64,000 bases of DNA from JAWXBM01 sp964470455 (GTDB lineage Bacteria; Pseudomonadota; Gammaproteobacteria; Xanthomonadales; SZUA-36): contig CAYYCX010000004.1 in the NCBI GenBank assembly GCA_964470455.1, forward strand, positions 56,228-120,227, read 5' to 3'. How positions within the stretch are numbered: the first letter of the stretch is position 1; each line of letters opens with the position of its first letter. Of this stretch, positions 32,835-42,084 are shown piece after piece. The position numbers and the translations under genes are program-made. The notes beneath the pieces are model-generated. The model saw only the letters and a list, made by a program, of their open reading frames with translations, was not told the origin of the DNA and did not search any database.

Positions 32835-33938
32835 TCAAGGGCCCGTTGAGCCGGTTGGGCCTGTGGGGCCCGTTGAGCCGGTAGGGCCTGTGGGACCTGT
32901 TTCACCCGTGGCTCCGGTCGGGCCGGTGTCACCCTGTGGCCCTGTCGGCCCGGTCTCTCCGGTTGGGCCGGTCGGGCCGGTTACACCCACGGCGCAACCC
33001 TGTGGCCCAAGCATTTGTGTAATCAGCAGGTGGGCTGCCACCGGCTGGCTGCCACCCGCTGATGGCGTGATGGTCAGGGCAGAACTGTTGCCCGAGGGAT
33101 TCCTGACGCTGATGACGGAATTTGGCCCGGAAGTCTGGACCAGCGCCATGCCCACCAGCTGGCTGTTGCCGGCTGCGCGCCCGACCACCGTCCAGGGCAG
33201 TTCCACACCGTTCAGCGCCAGCACCAGCTGGCCCGCTTCGGAAATGCTGACCTGGAACATCACCTGGTAAACCGCGATGGCCGGCAACAGGAAGCTGTCG
33301 ACACCCAGCCGAACGATTTGCCCGGTGTTTGGCCCATCCTGGGGAAAGTCCACATCGCCCGCCACGGGAACTGTGACCGTGTTATCGGTGGGCATCAGCG
33401 CATAGAAGTCAGCGAAGGCGCAGCTTCCAACCGCGCCGGCAGGGCCAGTGGCGCCGGTGGCTCCCGTCGGGCCTGTTGCCCCCGTTGCGCCGGTATCACC
33501 CCTGGGGCCGGTGATCCCGGCCTCGCCCGTGTCGCCCTTGGGTCCGGCAACGCCTTGCGGGCCGATCAAACCCGGATCTCCAGCAGGTCCGGTGGGTCCC
33601 ACGCTGCCGGTATCACCCTGTAACCCGGTGACGCCAGCCGGGCCGGTTGGCCCCGTGGCGCCCGTCGCGCCTGTCGGACCTGTCGGACCCGTTGCGCCCG
33701 TTGGACCCGTAGCGCCGGTGGGGCCGGTCGGCGGTGTTGTGCAATTGCCCAGTTCCCCCGTCTGTCCGGCCGTGTCGTAGCAGAGCGGGTTGTCAAAGCC
33801 TGGCTGGGCATCGAGATTGGGAATGACAACACCATTGTCCGGGCCAGGATCAATCGTGATGTCCGCCTGCAAACCCGCGGCAACGGTTCCCAGGGAAATG
33901 GAAATGGCCAGCGCTAGCTGTCTCGTGGTTGAATTCAT
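32835..33938 (-). CDS. Exported collagen-like protein with a BclA-like middle domain
   Basis: The 367-residue protein has a signal peptide ending GLQA. A first collagen-type (G-P-T)n region spans about residues 70-168, interrupted by charged triplets such as GDTGEAG. A globular domain of about 145 residues follows (VDSFLLPAIAVYQVMFQVSI, ALNGVELPWTVVGRAAGNSQ), resembling the C1q/TNF-like C-terminal domain of Bacillus BclA. A second short collagen tail ends the chain. It is probably a trimeric surface fibre. Ending in collagen rather than the globular head is unusual. Confidence 0.85.
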   Translation of the reverse strand: MNSTTRQLALAISISLGTVAAGLQADITIDPGPDNGVVIPNLDAQPGFDNPLCYDTAGQTGELGNCTTPPTGPTGATGPTGATGPTGPTGATGATGPTGPAGVTGLQGDTGSVGPTGPAGDPGLIGPQGVAGPKGDTGEAGITGPRGDTGATGATGPTGATGATGPAGAVGSCAFADFYALMPTDNTVTVPVAGDVDFPQDGPNTGQIVRLGVDSFLLPAIAVYQVMFQVSISEAGQLVLALNGVELPWTVVGRAAGNSQLVGMALVQTSGPNSVISVRNPSGNSSALTITPSAGGSQPVAAHLLITQMLGPQGCAVGVTGPTGPTGETGPTGPQGDTGPTGATGETGPTGPTGSTGPTGPTGSTGP

Positions 33939-34102
33939 GGCTTTCCTTTACCCCTTTTCCTTCAAGGCGATTGCGGGCTCACGACGGACGCAAAAAAACT
34001 GCCTGCACTGCGTCGCTGATGATTTGGTGCGGGCATGGACAACCTTTCGACGAACCCCGCTTGAAGCTATGTTGCAGACCTGTTCCGGTTAAAGCAAGTC
34101 AT

Positions 34103-35836
34103 TCACTCCAGCTGTTCCAGCCGCGCACGCGCCTCGGCTTCCTCGGAATAGCCCTGGCCGGCAGCTTCGGCAATCACCCCGCGCCAGGCCCGGCGGGCGT
34201 TATCGATGTCTCCCGCCCGCTCCAGCGCTTCGGCACGTTGCCACATGGCGCCAAAATGATGCGGGTTTTCCTGTAATACCTGGTCCAGCAGGTGCAACGC
34301 CGCCGAATAATCCTTCGCCTGGTAGATCAGGCCAAGCGCCTGGCTCATCCGGCTTTCACCCGGCGGTTTCAGCCCTTCGGCCGCAAGGTGTACCGAGCCT
34401 GCCGGACAATTCTCCGGCAGCTTGCGGTCCACCACCTCGAATTCGTGCATGGTGGGGCCGGTGAGCAGGAACCCCATGGGAGCCATGTCCACCGCGCAAT
34501 ACGTCACACCGGGCTCCATCCGCGGCCAATATTGATCCGCACCCCAACTGCGCGCCAGCCCGGCATAGTTCAATGTTTCAATCCGGTAATAATCGCGGTT
34601 GAGAAAACCCGAACAGACGAACAGGCCCATCACCAGCATCAGCATCAACACGGCAACCACGGTGGAGCGGCCACGAACCAGCGGATACAGGCTGGCAATG
34701 AGGCCGGCCCAGACCAGCGGCAGGAACAGGTAGTAGCGCAACTCGTGGGACTGAGGAAACATCGAAACCAGCAGCAACAGCGATGCGCCGGCCATGCAGA
34801 TAACCAGCCCCTTGCGAGGTTTCAGCCACAGCGCCAACGCAGCGGCCAGCAACAGGTGGCACACCACCGCCACATTCCAGAACCCGCCCGAGCGGAAGGC
34901 TACCCAGGCGTTGCCCTGGTCGATGATCCAGCGGGCCCGATGGGCATACTCGTGCGGGTGCCCGATCTCAAACAGCGAGTGCAGGAACTTGACGGACTGG
35001 CTGCGCCCCGCCAGCGGTGGCGGGCTGTTCTCCCACGGTTGGGGTTGCAGGAACTCCGTGCTGTAAGGCAGGTAGTCCTGCAACAGTGGAACCGGTACCG
35101 GCCAGAACGGGTTGCCGTAGACCACCCAGTTCTTGATGTAGGGAACCGTGGCCAACAGGCCGGCCAGCGATATCCACGCCAGGGCTCGCAGCTGGCGGGC
35201 ATCCTTTCCCCACGGGGCCGGCCGGTAAACCGCCAGATAGAGCAGCAGCGTGATCGCCACGGCGGGGGTGAGCTGGAATTTGCTCCAGGCCGCCGCAACC
35301 AGGCCCGCCAGGCCGGTGAGCAGGATCGCCAGGTCTGATGTCTTGTCAAAGTAATAAGCATGAAAAAGGCATAACATGCCCAGCGCCAGCCACGAATTGC
35401 TGAAGAGATCCACATAACTCGATGCCATGTGAATCAGCACCAGCGGAGCAGTCAGCGCAATGGCGGCAAACAGGTAAAACGGAATCCTGAGCTTCCGCTG
35501 GCCGATCGCAAGAAGTGTTGCGAAGGCCAGGAAGTTGGCCACCCCGGTGGCGTTGGCCGAGCCGGTCACCCGCCACAGGACACCCTGGACGAAATGCGCC
35601 AGCGGCGGAAAGCCCTGGAAGGCCAGGGTGATCCGTTCCGACATGGTGTAGGCAATATCCAGCCCACCGTACACGGCGGCAAAGGGCAGGTGGTAAAGCG
35701 GCGTATCCCAGCGGCCTTCCAGCCGCAAAGCGGCACGCGTCGCCAGGACCGCCAGGCACGCCAGCACCAGCGCCATGAACAGGTACTGCAGGTAACGCAC
35801 CACTCCGTGGGTGGATTGGCTTTGCTCCCGATTCAA
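34103..35836 (-). CDS. Polytopic membrane glycosyltransferase-like protein with TPR tail
   Basis: The 577-residue protein has about ten hydrophobic segments through residue 430. An early acidic loop (WDTPLYHLPFAAVYGGLDIAY) is followed by a soluble C-terminal part with TPR-type helices (LGLIYQAKDYSAALHLLDQV, AEALERAGDIDNARRAWRGV). The layout resembles GT-C type lipid-linked sugar transferases, but no donor or acceptor can be named. The frame begins at TTG; a GTG near 35803 is an alternative start. It lies 62 bp downstream of the GT2 gene on the same strand. Confidence 0.65.
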   Translation of the reverse strand: MNREQSQSTHGVVRYLQYLFMALVLACLAVLATRAALRLEGRWDTPLYHLPFAAVYGGLDIAYTMSERITLAFQGFPPLAHFVQGVLWRVTGSANATGVANFLAFATLLAIGQRKLRIPFYLFAAIALTAPLVLIHMASSYVDLFSNSWLALGMLCLFHAYYFDKTSDLAILLTGLAGLVAAAWSKFQLTPAVAITLLLYLAVYRPAPWGKDARQLRALAWISLAGLLATVPYIKNWVVYGNPFWPVPVPLLQDYLPYSTEFLQPQPWENSPPPLAGRSQSVKFLHSLFEIGHPHEYAHRARWIIDQGNAWVAFRSGGFWNVAVVCHLLLAAALALWLKPRKGLVICMAGASLLLLVSMFPQSHELRYYLFLPLVWAGLIASLYPLVRGRSTVVAVLMLMLVMGLFVCSGFLNRDYYRIETLNYAGLARSWGADQYWPRMEPGVTYCAVDMAPMGFLLTGPTMHEFEVVDRKLPENCPAGSVHLAAEGLKPPGESRMSQALGLIYQAKDYSAALHLLDQVLQENPHHFGAMWQRAEALERAGDIDNARRAWRGVIAEAAGQGYSEEAEARARLEQLE

Positions 35837-35898
35837 TCGGACACCCGCATCAGGACGTCGCCGGCAGGTGCAGCATGGGGATCAGCGGCCGTCACCGG

Positions 35899-37038
35899 TC
35901 ATGTTGCGCCGGTATCCGCGTGGCCCACTTTGGCCACCGAGAACTGCCGGTTCTGGCGAATCCTTTCCAGGTCTGCCGGTGGAATGGCCAAACCTTGTTC
36001 AACCTTCGTCAATACAGTGTCGCAGGCAGCCAGGGATTCAGCATAGGCGCCCGCCCAGTAAGCGGAAACCCCCAGCTCATCCAGCATCTGCCAGTCATAG
36101 ACTGAACGCGACACGAACAAGGTGTCGTACGGATATGCGATCCGGCTGCCACTCTGCGCAAACACGAAAGCCCGGGTGAATTGCTTGCGCAGCCGGTAGT
36201 AACGCGCCAGTTCATACAGCGGCTCGGCGCGCGCGGGCCTATAGGCATAGGCGGCCAGCAGCAAGTCCATCACCTGCTCATCCGGCAGGTTCAGGCTGAT
36301 GGCCATTTTTCCGAGCCACAGGCGGGCCATGAAGTTTTCTTCCACCCAGCCGGCCATCGTGCAGCGCTTTTCATAGGCTTCGAAAGCCTTTCGAAAGTGC
36401 CCGGCATCCTTGTAGGAATTGGCCAGGTAGAACTGGCTGCGGGCATCATCGGGGTGCTGTTGCAGATGCTGCTCCAGCAGGGCCGCATCACCGAGGAATT
36501 TCTGTTCCGCGCTGATGCCCTGCGAGCGGGCGCCTTCGCCGGAATGGTAGTGGATATGAACACCCGCCAGTTTGGTGAAGTCCCGCGGCCCGGAAAGTTG
36601 CTCCAGGAACTCGTGTACCGGCGCCTGCCAGCGCCAGGTGGCTTCGCGCACGTTGACCAGAGCGGGAAGAAAATAACTCAGGGTGCTGTGTTTCTTCTCC
36701 AGGCGGTAATTCATGCCGGGCTGCAGGTTCTTCAACACCGCTGGATCTTCCACCACCAGCTGTTCATCGGCGTCGATGAACAGCAGCCAGTCAGCTTTTC
36801 CCGCAGCAACCGCCAGCTCCAGCGCCTGCTGGCGGTTATGCCCGAAATTCACCCAGGGGCGCTCGTGCAGTTCGCCGGGGATGCCGGCCGTTCGAAACCA
36901 GTTACGAATGAACTCCTGCGTGCCATCGCTGGAACCGGTGTCCACAATCACCCAGTAGGCAATGTGGCCTTTCACCGAACGGAACAGGCGATCCAGCACG
37001 CGGGTTTCGTTCTTTACAATCATGTTTAGGCAGATCAT
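35899..37038 (-). CDS. Family 2 glycosyltransferase with TPR-like region
   Basis: The 379-residue protein has an N-terminal GT-A domain: ICLNMIVKNETRVLDR, WVIVDTGSSDGTQEF and the DxD-type motif LFIDADEQL. The C-terminal half is helical and TPR-like (DARSQFYLANSYKDAGHFRKAFEAY). This matches GT2/TPR proteins that modify cell-surface glycans or proteins. The acceptor is unknown. It is the first gene of a two-gene leftward unit with the polytopic protein. Confidence 0.85.
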   Translation of the reverse strand: MICLNMIVKNETRVLDRLFRSVKGHIAYWVIVDTGSSDGTQEFIRNWFRTAGIPGELHERPWVNFGHNRQQALELAVAAGKADWLLFIDADEQLVVEDPAVLKNLQPGMNYRLEKKHSTLSYFLPALVNVREATWRWQAPVHEFLEQLSGPRDFTKLAGVHIHYHSGEGARSQGISAEQKFLGDAALLEQHLQQHPDDARSQFYLANSYKDAGHFRKAFEAYEKRCTMAGWVEENFMARLWLGKMAISLNLPDEQVMDLLLAAYAYRPARAEPLYELARYYRLRKQFTRAFVFAQSGSRIAYPYDTLFVSRSVYDWQMLDELGVSAYWAGAYAESLAACDTVLTKVEQGLAIPPADLERIRQNRQFSVAKVGHADTGAT

Positions 37039-37094
37039 GCCTTATTCTTTCCCGCGCCCGGCCGGAGAAGCAAGCAAGGGGTGCCATTCGTTGC

Positions 37095-37110
37095 TGGCGA
37101 ACAGTGAGTT
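37095..37110 (+). repeat. 16-bp direct repeat, left copy
   Basis: TGGCGAACAGTGAGTT is identical to 38593-38608. The two copies bracket the DUF4143 ATPase gene with about 1.5 kb between them. A small AGCAA/TTGCT stem precedes this copy. Confidence 0.7.
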
Positions 37111-37242
37111 AGGGTCCGGGCATATTCTGCTGGTCCAGCTCATACCGGCCCTGGGCGTCCAACCAATTTTCTGGCCGGAAAATTTTTCCTCGCGACCAGA
37201 TTTAACTATGTATTTTTAATATTTTGTGGTAAATATGCATAG

Positions 37243-38421
37243 ATGATAAAACGACGCCTGGAAGCTCTGGTTCGAGACCGCCTGCAAAACAGCCCTTCGG
37301 TTGCACTGTTGGGGCCACGTCAGGTCGGCAAGACCACGCTGGCGTTTGCACTCAGTGAAGGGCTTCCCTCTGTTTACCTCGACCTGGAAAACCGGACTGA
37401 CCTGCGCAAAGTCCAGGACATTGAAGCCTTCCATCATGCCAACCGTAACAAGCTCATCATCCTTGATGAGGTACAGCGCCTGCCCGATGTATTCGCTCCG
37501 GTTCGTAGCCTGATAGATGCGGAACGCCGCAAGGGCAATCGCAACCAGCTCTTCCTGTTTCTGGGCTCTGCGTCTATCGATCTGCTGCGGCAGTCCAGCG
37601 AAAGCCTGGCGGGCAGGATCTCCTATGTCGAGTTGTTTCCGATCGATGCACTGGAATTCCAGCGCGACTCGAGTGATCTGGACGCACTCAACCAGCTGTG
37701 GCTGCGTGGAGGATTTCCGGACAGCCTGCTGGCGAGAAATGATGCGAACAGCCTGCACTGGCGCATGGATTTCATCAAGACTTATCTGGAGCGTGACATC
37801 CCGGCCTTGGGCCCACGCGTTCCCGCGGAAACACTTGAGCGCCTCTGGATCATGCTTGCGCACGCTCAGGGCACCAATCTGAATGCCTCCAGGCTGGCTT
37901 CCGCTTTGAATGTTTCCAATGTCACAATCGGTCGCTATATCGATTTGCTGGTAGACCTCTTGCTGGTTAGAAAGCTGCCACCTTATATCAGCAACATCAG
38001 GAAGCGGCTGTTGAAATCACCACGTACCTATGTCCGCGATAGCGGTATCACTCATGCTTTGTTGAATATTCCCAGCTTCAACGATCTGTTGGGAAATCCC
38101 GTGGCGGGCAAGAGCTGGGAAGGCTTTGTAATTGAAAACATCCTGTCGGTGTTACCGCTGGGTGCTCAGGCCTTTTACTACCGAACCGCAGGCGGAGCCG
38201 AAATTGACCTGGTACTGGAGTTGCCGGGTACTCCTGAAAGGCTCTACGCCATCGAAATCAAACGCAGCCCTGCTGCGGGCGTACAGCGGGGCTTCCATGA
38301 GGCTTGCGCCGATATACATCCCACGCATAAATTCCTAATTCACGCGCAGAAAGATGCCTTTCCAATGAAAGACAACATCCAGGCAACCAGCTTGCGAGCG
38401 TTCATGGAATTGCTGGTTTGA
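37243..38421 (+). CDS. AAA ATPase with DUF4143 domain
   Basis: The 392-residue protein has Walker A GPRQVGKTT (24-32), Walker B LIILDEVQ (71-78) and a C-terminal DUF4143 region (YRTAGGAEIDLVLELPG with a nuclease-like E-I-D). Members of this widespread AAA_14/DUF4143 group are mobile accessory genes of unknown cellular role. The upstream sequence is notably AT-rich compared with its neighbours, and the gene is flanked by direct repeats, which suggests recent acquisition. Confidence 0.88.
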   Translation: MIKRRLEALVRDRLQNSPSVALLGPRQVGKTTLAFALSEGLPSVYLDLENRTDLRKVQDIEAFHHANRNKLIILDEVQRLPDVFAPVRSLIDAERRKGNRNQLFLFLGSASIDLLRQSSESLAGRISYVELFPIDALEFQRDSSDLDALNQLWLRGGFPDSLLARNDANSLHWRMDFIKTYLERDIPALGPRVPAETLERLWIMLAHAQGTNLNASRLASALNVSNVTIGRYIDLLVDLLLVRKLPPYISNIRKRLLKSPRTYVRDSGITHALLNIPSFNDLLGNPVAGKSWEGFVIENILSVLPLGAQAFYYRTAGGAEIDLVLELPGTPERLYAIEIKRSPAAGVQRGFHEACADIHPTHKFLIHAQKDAFPMKDNIQATSLRAFMELLV

Positions 38422-38592
38422 ATGGATCCTCAGGCGCCAGTGTGTTTGGCAGTGCCGGCACCCATCGCTTCCCCCAGCAACCTCAGGTCGGCGCTGCCGG
38501 ATGACTTTCGAATTGGCAACTCAGCCCGTCCCTGGCCTTCGCCCGCGCTGCGCTCGGGTCGCTTTACGCTTCCAATCGGCTGTCCTGCCGAT

Positions 38593-38608
38593 TGGCGAAC
38601 AGTGAGTT
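38593..38608 (+). repeat. 16-bp direct repeat, right copy
   Basis: TGGCGAACAGTGAGTT matches the copy at 37095-37110. It overlaps the end of a perfect stem CCAATCGG/CCGATTGG (about 38571-38596). Confidence 0.7.
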
Positions 38609-38629
38609 CTCATTCGTCAAACCCCCCAT

Positions 38630-38665
38630 AATCAAAAAACCTCCGCGAGGGAGGTTTTTTTGATT
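38630..38665 (-). terminator. Rho-independent terminator downstream of tRNA-Arg
   Basis: Stem AACCTCC/GGAGGTT with a five-base loop is flanked by A6 and T7 tracts, so it can work in both directions. It lies directly after the tRNA 3' end on the minus strand. Confidence 0.88.
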
Positions 38666-38666
38666 A

Positions 38667-38743
38667 TGGCGCGCCCGGCGAGATTCGAACTCACGACCCC
38701 TGCCTTCGGAGGGCAGTACTCTATCCAGCTGAGCTACGGGCGC
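38667..38743 (-). tRNA. tRNA-Arg (anticodon CCG)
   Basis: The 77-base gene folds as a cloverleaf: acceptor GCGCCCG/CGGGCGC, D-arm with AGCTCAGCTGGATAGAGT, anticodon stem CTGCC/GGCAG with loop CTCCGAA (anticodon CCG, reading CGG), and T-arm GTGAG-TTCGAAT-CTCGC. The 3' CCA is encoded. A weak TAAACT -10 box lies at 38774-38769. Confidence 0.96.
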
Positions 38744-38915
38744 ATTTGACTTGTCGATGAGGCCGCGTAGTTTAGCGATTTTCAAGGCAAAAGTAACCCT
38801 GCAACGGCTTCCGATGCCAACGGCCAGCGGCTATACTAGCCGCCGGTTTTCCAGCGACAGGCTGTCCAGGCACGCATTACAAGGCAATTGGCACAGGTTT
38901 TTTCAGAGGTTTTAC

Positions 38916-39410
38916 ATGAATCAGCAAGAAGATAGCGCGTTTCTCCGCAAATTTAGCGGCATCATCGTCGGGTTGATGATCGTCACCGGCGTCATCATAG
39001 TCCTGGCACTCAGCCTGCGTGGCGAACCCAATCCCAACGCCAATCCCAGCCAGCAACGGCTTGCGGAGGAACGCATTGCCCCGGTTACCGGAGTACGCGA
39101 AGGTGCGGACGGACAAGCGGCCCTGGCTGCTGCGCAGGCAGAGGCCCAGGCTGCCGCTGCCCCGGCAGAGAGCGGCCCGGTCGATGGTTCCCAGGTTTAC
39201 TCCAGCGTTTGCGCGGCTTGCCACGCAGCCGGAGTAGCAGGCGCTCCCCAGCCCGGCTCTGATTTGCTCGCACAGCGCCTGGCAGACAAGGGCCTGGATG
39301 GCCTGAAGAGCAGCGTCATCAACGGCCTGAACGTGATGCCGCCGCGGGGCGGACGGCCTGACCTGACGGATGAACAAATCCAGGCCGCCATCGACTTCAT
39401 GCTGCAGTAA
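38916..39410 (+). CDS. Membrane-anchored cytochrome c5-type protein
   Basis: The 164-residue protein starts at the ATG at 38916, after AGAGG. One N-terminal transmembrane segment (about 15-33) precedes an Ala/Gln-rich linker. A single c-type haem domain follows, with C99-AA-C102-H103 and the likely sixth ligand M141 in NVMPPRGG. This is the layout of gammaproteobacterial cytochrome c5-like electron carriers facing the periplasm. The redox partner is not indicated. Confidence 0.88.
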   Translation: MNQQEDSAFLRKFSGIIVGLMIVTGVIIVLALSLRGEPNPNANPSQQRLAEERIAPVTGVREGADGQAALAAAQAEAQAAAAPAESGPVDGSQVYSSVCAACHAAGVAGAPQPGSDLLAQRLADKGLDGLKSSVINGLNVMPPRGGRPDLTDEQIQAAIDFMLQ

Positions 39411-39479
39411 TCATGCCCGGCGATGCCGTGTGAGTAAGCCCGCGGCATTGCGCCGGGGCCGTTGGAAATTCGCCAGGCC

Positions 39480-40085
39480 CTAGGCCACCCCGCTGTTCTT
39501 GCGGTCAGCTATCCAGTTACTGACCGCGGCTTGAACCTGCGGGAACACCCGCTCGAAACCACTGGCAAACTCCGCTTCGAAGTCATCCCAGATTTCGTCC
39601 ACCCTGTGCAGCGGATTGGAACGGGACAGGCGCCTGCCCAAGCCGGCCAGGCTGTAAAGAATCTCGTCTTTTTCCCGGTAGGCGGCAAACAGGCCGCGCC
39701 GGTCGGCGTACCGCATGAAACCTTTCAGCTCTTCCGGCAGGAACGCCTCATACCGGGCCAGCAGATGCCGCACTTCGGCATCGAACTCGGGCAGCGAAAT
39801 GTCGGAAAACTCATCCCAGCGCAGAGCCAGCTGGTGGTCAAACGCCACATCGATGATGATGCCGGCATATCGGCGGAATGGCGGGCCAAACCGTTGCCGT
39901 AGCGCTGCCAGTTCCGGCAGGCCATCCATGAACTGGTCGATGAAGCGGTGCAGGTGAATGCCTTTTTGCACATTCCGCGGCAGCCCACTGTCTTCCAGGT
40001 TGCCACGGACGAAGTCCCCGAGCATGGCGCCGAGCCGCAAACCATCATCACCGTCGGCGAGCCAGAGATGAGCCAGGAAATTCAT
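39480..40085 (-). CDS. acpH: Acyl carrier protein phosphodiesterase (AcpH-like)
   Basis: The protein is 201 residues from ATG at 40085. It opens MNFLAHLWLADGDDGLRLGA and continues LGDFVRGN, IHLHRFIDQFMD and IIIDVAFDHQLALRW. This His/Asp-rich HD-like pattern belongs to AcpH (DUF479), which removes 4'-phosphopantetheine from ACP. The length is normal. It is divergent from the alpha/beta hydrolase gene. Confidence 0.88.
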   Translation of the reverse strand: MNFLAHLWLADGDDGLRLGAMLGDFVRGNLEDSGLPRNVQKGIHLHRFIDQFMDGLPELAALRQRFGPPFRRYAGIIIDVAFDHQLALRWDEFSDISLPEFDAEVRHLLARYEAFLPEELKGFMRYADRRGLFAAYREKDEILYSLAGLGRRLSRSNPLHRVDEIWDDFEAEFASGFERVFPQVQAAVSNWIADRKNSGVA

Positions 40086-40214
40086 GGCGTGCACGATAGC
40101 AGATTCGGCCGGCCGGGGCTGGGCAGAATTTGCGCTCGGTCACGGCAGCCGGGCGGTGGTGCGCGCGCCGGCCGCTGCGGTATCATGCGGCATTCCGAAG
40201 CTTACAGGTCGGTA

Positions 40215-40928
40215 ATGACAACAAGCCATTCAAATTCTGAATCCGGCCCTGCGCCCGCAAGCTTTCCGGCGGAGCGCACCGAGTTCCTGCTGCCAGGGCC
40301 CGCGGGCATGCTTGAGTGCGCGGTGGATGTGCCCGATGCCGGCGAGGAACGCCCCGCCACCATCGTGTTGTGCCATCCGCATCCGCAACATGGCGGTACC
40401 ATGCACAACAAGGTTGTGACGATACTCGAACGCGCCATGCGTGAGCTGGGGCTGCATACGGTGCGCTTCAATTTTCGCGGCGTGGGCTCCAGCGAGGGCA
40501 GTTTTGACGACGGCTACGGCGAAACCGATGACCTGTTTGCGGTGGTGGAATGGGTAAGACGCACGCGGCCCAACGATGAGCTGTGGCTGGGTGGGTTTTC
40601 GTTCGGAGCGTATGTTTCCACCCGGGCTGCGCTGAACCTGCAGCTGGGCCAGCTGATTTCCGTCGCGCCACCGGTCGACCGCTACGAATTCCCCAGCCTG
40701 CCGCGACCCGATTGCCCCTGGCTGATCGTCCAGGGAGATGAAGACGATGTGGTTTCAGTGGATGCGGTGCAGCTGTTCGCAGACCGGATTGAGCCACCAC
40801 CTGACCTGGTGGTGATGCACCAGGCCGGGCACTTTTTCCACCGCCGGCTGATGGATTTGCGCGGGCTGCTCAAAAACGGTGTACGCAACCAGTTGCCTGA
40901 CCCCATCCGGGTAAAAGCCGCGGACTGA
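40215..40928 (+). CDS. Alpha/beta superfamily hydrolase (COG2945 type)
   Basis: The protein is 237 residues from the ATG at 40215; the open frame upstream has no supporting signals. The hydrolase pattern is complete: LCHPHPQHGGTMHNKVV oxyanion region, nucleophile S129 in GGFSFGA, acid in QGDEDDVV and His in HQAGHFFH. The substrate is unknown. It lies 13 bp before zapE, which suggests cotranscription. Confidence 0.85.
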   Translation: MTTSHSNSESGPAPASFPAERTEFLLPGPAGMLECAVDVPDAGEERPATIVLCHPHPQHGGTMHNKVVTILERAMRELGLHTVRFNFRGVGSSEGSFDDGYGETDDLFAVVEWVRRTRPNDELWLGGFSFGAYVSTRAALNLQLGQLISVAPPVDRYEFPSLPRPDCPWLIVQGDEDDVVSVDAVQLFADRIEPPPDLVVMHQAGHFFHRRLMDLRGLLKNGVRNQLPDPIRVKAAD

Positions 40929-40941
40929 TCCCGGCGTTTCC

Positions 40942-42048
40942 ATGTCCCAGTCTCCCCTGGCCCGTTATGAGCGTCTGCTGGATGCCGGGGAAATTCTTCC
41001 CGATACCGACCAGCATCAGGTTGTCGTTGCATTTGAACATCTGTGGCGGGATCTTCAAAACCCGTCGAACAGGTCTTTCCTGCAGAACCTGAACCGGAAT
41101 GTGTTGGGCCAATGGCTGGGGCGGCAACCCCGGGGTATCAAGGGACTCTACGTCTGGGGCGGTGTCGGCCGCGGCAAAACCTGGCTGATGGACCTGTTTT
41201 ATGACAGCCTGCCATTCGAGCAGAAGCAGCGGATCCATTTTCACCGGTTCATGCAGCGCATTCACCATGCGCTGAAGCAACGGCCCGATGAGCGCGACCC
41301 GCTGGTCACCATTGCCCGCCAGTGGTCACAGGACTGCCGGGTATTGTGCCTGGACGAATTTTTCGTCAGCGATATCGCCGATGCCATGCTGTTGGCGGGC
41401 CTGCTGAAAGCCTTGTTCCAGAACGGGCTTACGCTGGTGACCACTTCCAATATCGCGCCGCGTGACCTGTATCGCGATGGCCTGCAGCGGGCCAAGTTCC
41501 TGCCCGCCATCGACATGCTGGAGAAGCACACTCGGGTTATCAACCTGGGCGGCGAGCTGGATTTCCGCCTGCGCATCCTGGAACAGTCGGAAATCTACCA
41601 TTGGCCGCTGGACAGCCAGGCGGAATCCAGCCTGGCATCGAGCTTCATGCGCATGGCCGCGGGAGTGGAACTGGGCACCGAACTGCAAATCAACGACCGC
41701 TCCATGCGGGCGATACGCCGTGGCGATGGCATTGCCTGGTTCGCGTTTGTTGAGTTGTGTGAACAGCCTCGGGGCAGCATCGACTACATTGAAATTGCCC
41801 GCGCGTTCAATACCGTACTGATTTCGGGCGTGAAGCAAATGTCAGAGCAGGATAGCGACACAGCGCGACGTTTTATCACCATGATCGACGAATTTTACGA
41901 CCGTGGCGTAAAAGTGCTGATTTCCGCTGAAACCGCCGTGGATGACCTGTACAGGGGCCAGCGCCTGGCTTTCGAGTTTGAGCGCGCTCGCAGCCGCCTC
42001 ACCGAAATGCAAACGCACGACTACCTGGCGCGCCCGCACCTGTCCTGA
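40942..42048 (+). CDS. zapE: Cell division protein ZapE (AFG1-like ATPase)
   Basis: The 368-residue AAA protein has Walker A GGVGRGKT (73-80), Walker B VLCLDEFFVSDIADAM and sensor-type TTSNIAPRDLYRDGLQR. Further conserved blocks include FDFEFERARSRL-type C-terminal sequence and LISAETAVDDLY. ZapE binds FtsZ and influences Z-ring stability under low oxygen or stress. The length fits the family. Confidence 0.94.
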   Translation: MSQSPLARYERLLDAGEILPDTDQHQVVVAFEHLWRDLQNPSNRSFLQNLNRNVLGQWLGRQPRGIKGLYVWGGVGRGKTWLMDLFYDSLPFEQKQRIHFHRFMQRIHHALKQRPDERDPLVTIARQWSQDCRVLCLDEFFVSDIADAMLLAGLLKALFQNGLTLVTTSNIAPRDLYRDGLQRAKFLPAIDMLEKHTRVINLGGELDFRLRILEQSEIYHWPLDSQAESSLASSFMRMAAGVELGTELQINDRSMRAIRRGDGIAWFAFVELCEQPRGSIDYIEIARAFNTVLISGVKQMSEQDSDTARRFITMIDEFYDRGVKVLISAETAVDDLYRGQRLAFEFERARSRLTEMQTHDYLARPHLS

Positions 42049-42084
42049 AACGATTGGGTCAACGGAATGTTTCAGAAATTTTCG

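Noticed and set aside
32835..33780. Regular short repeats that could suggest a CRISPR or satellite array
   Set aside because: They are in-frame Gly-x-y codons of a collagen-like protein; there are no spacers and no cas genes in the window.
34103..37038. A full polysaccharide synthesis cluster
   Set aside because: Only two glycosyltransferase-type genes are present, without polymerase, flippase or sugar-nucleotide genes.
38667..38743. tRNA-Arg as the attachment site of a genomic island
   Set aside because: No repeat of the tRNA 3' end was seen in the window and there is no integrase.
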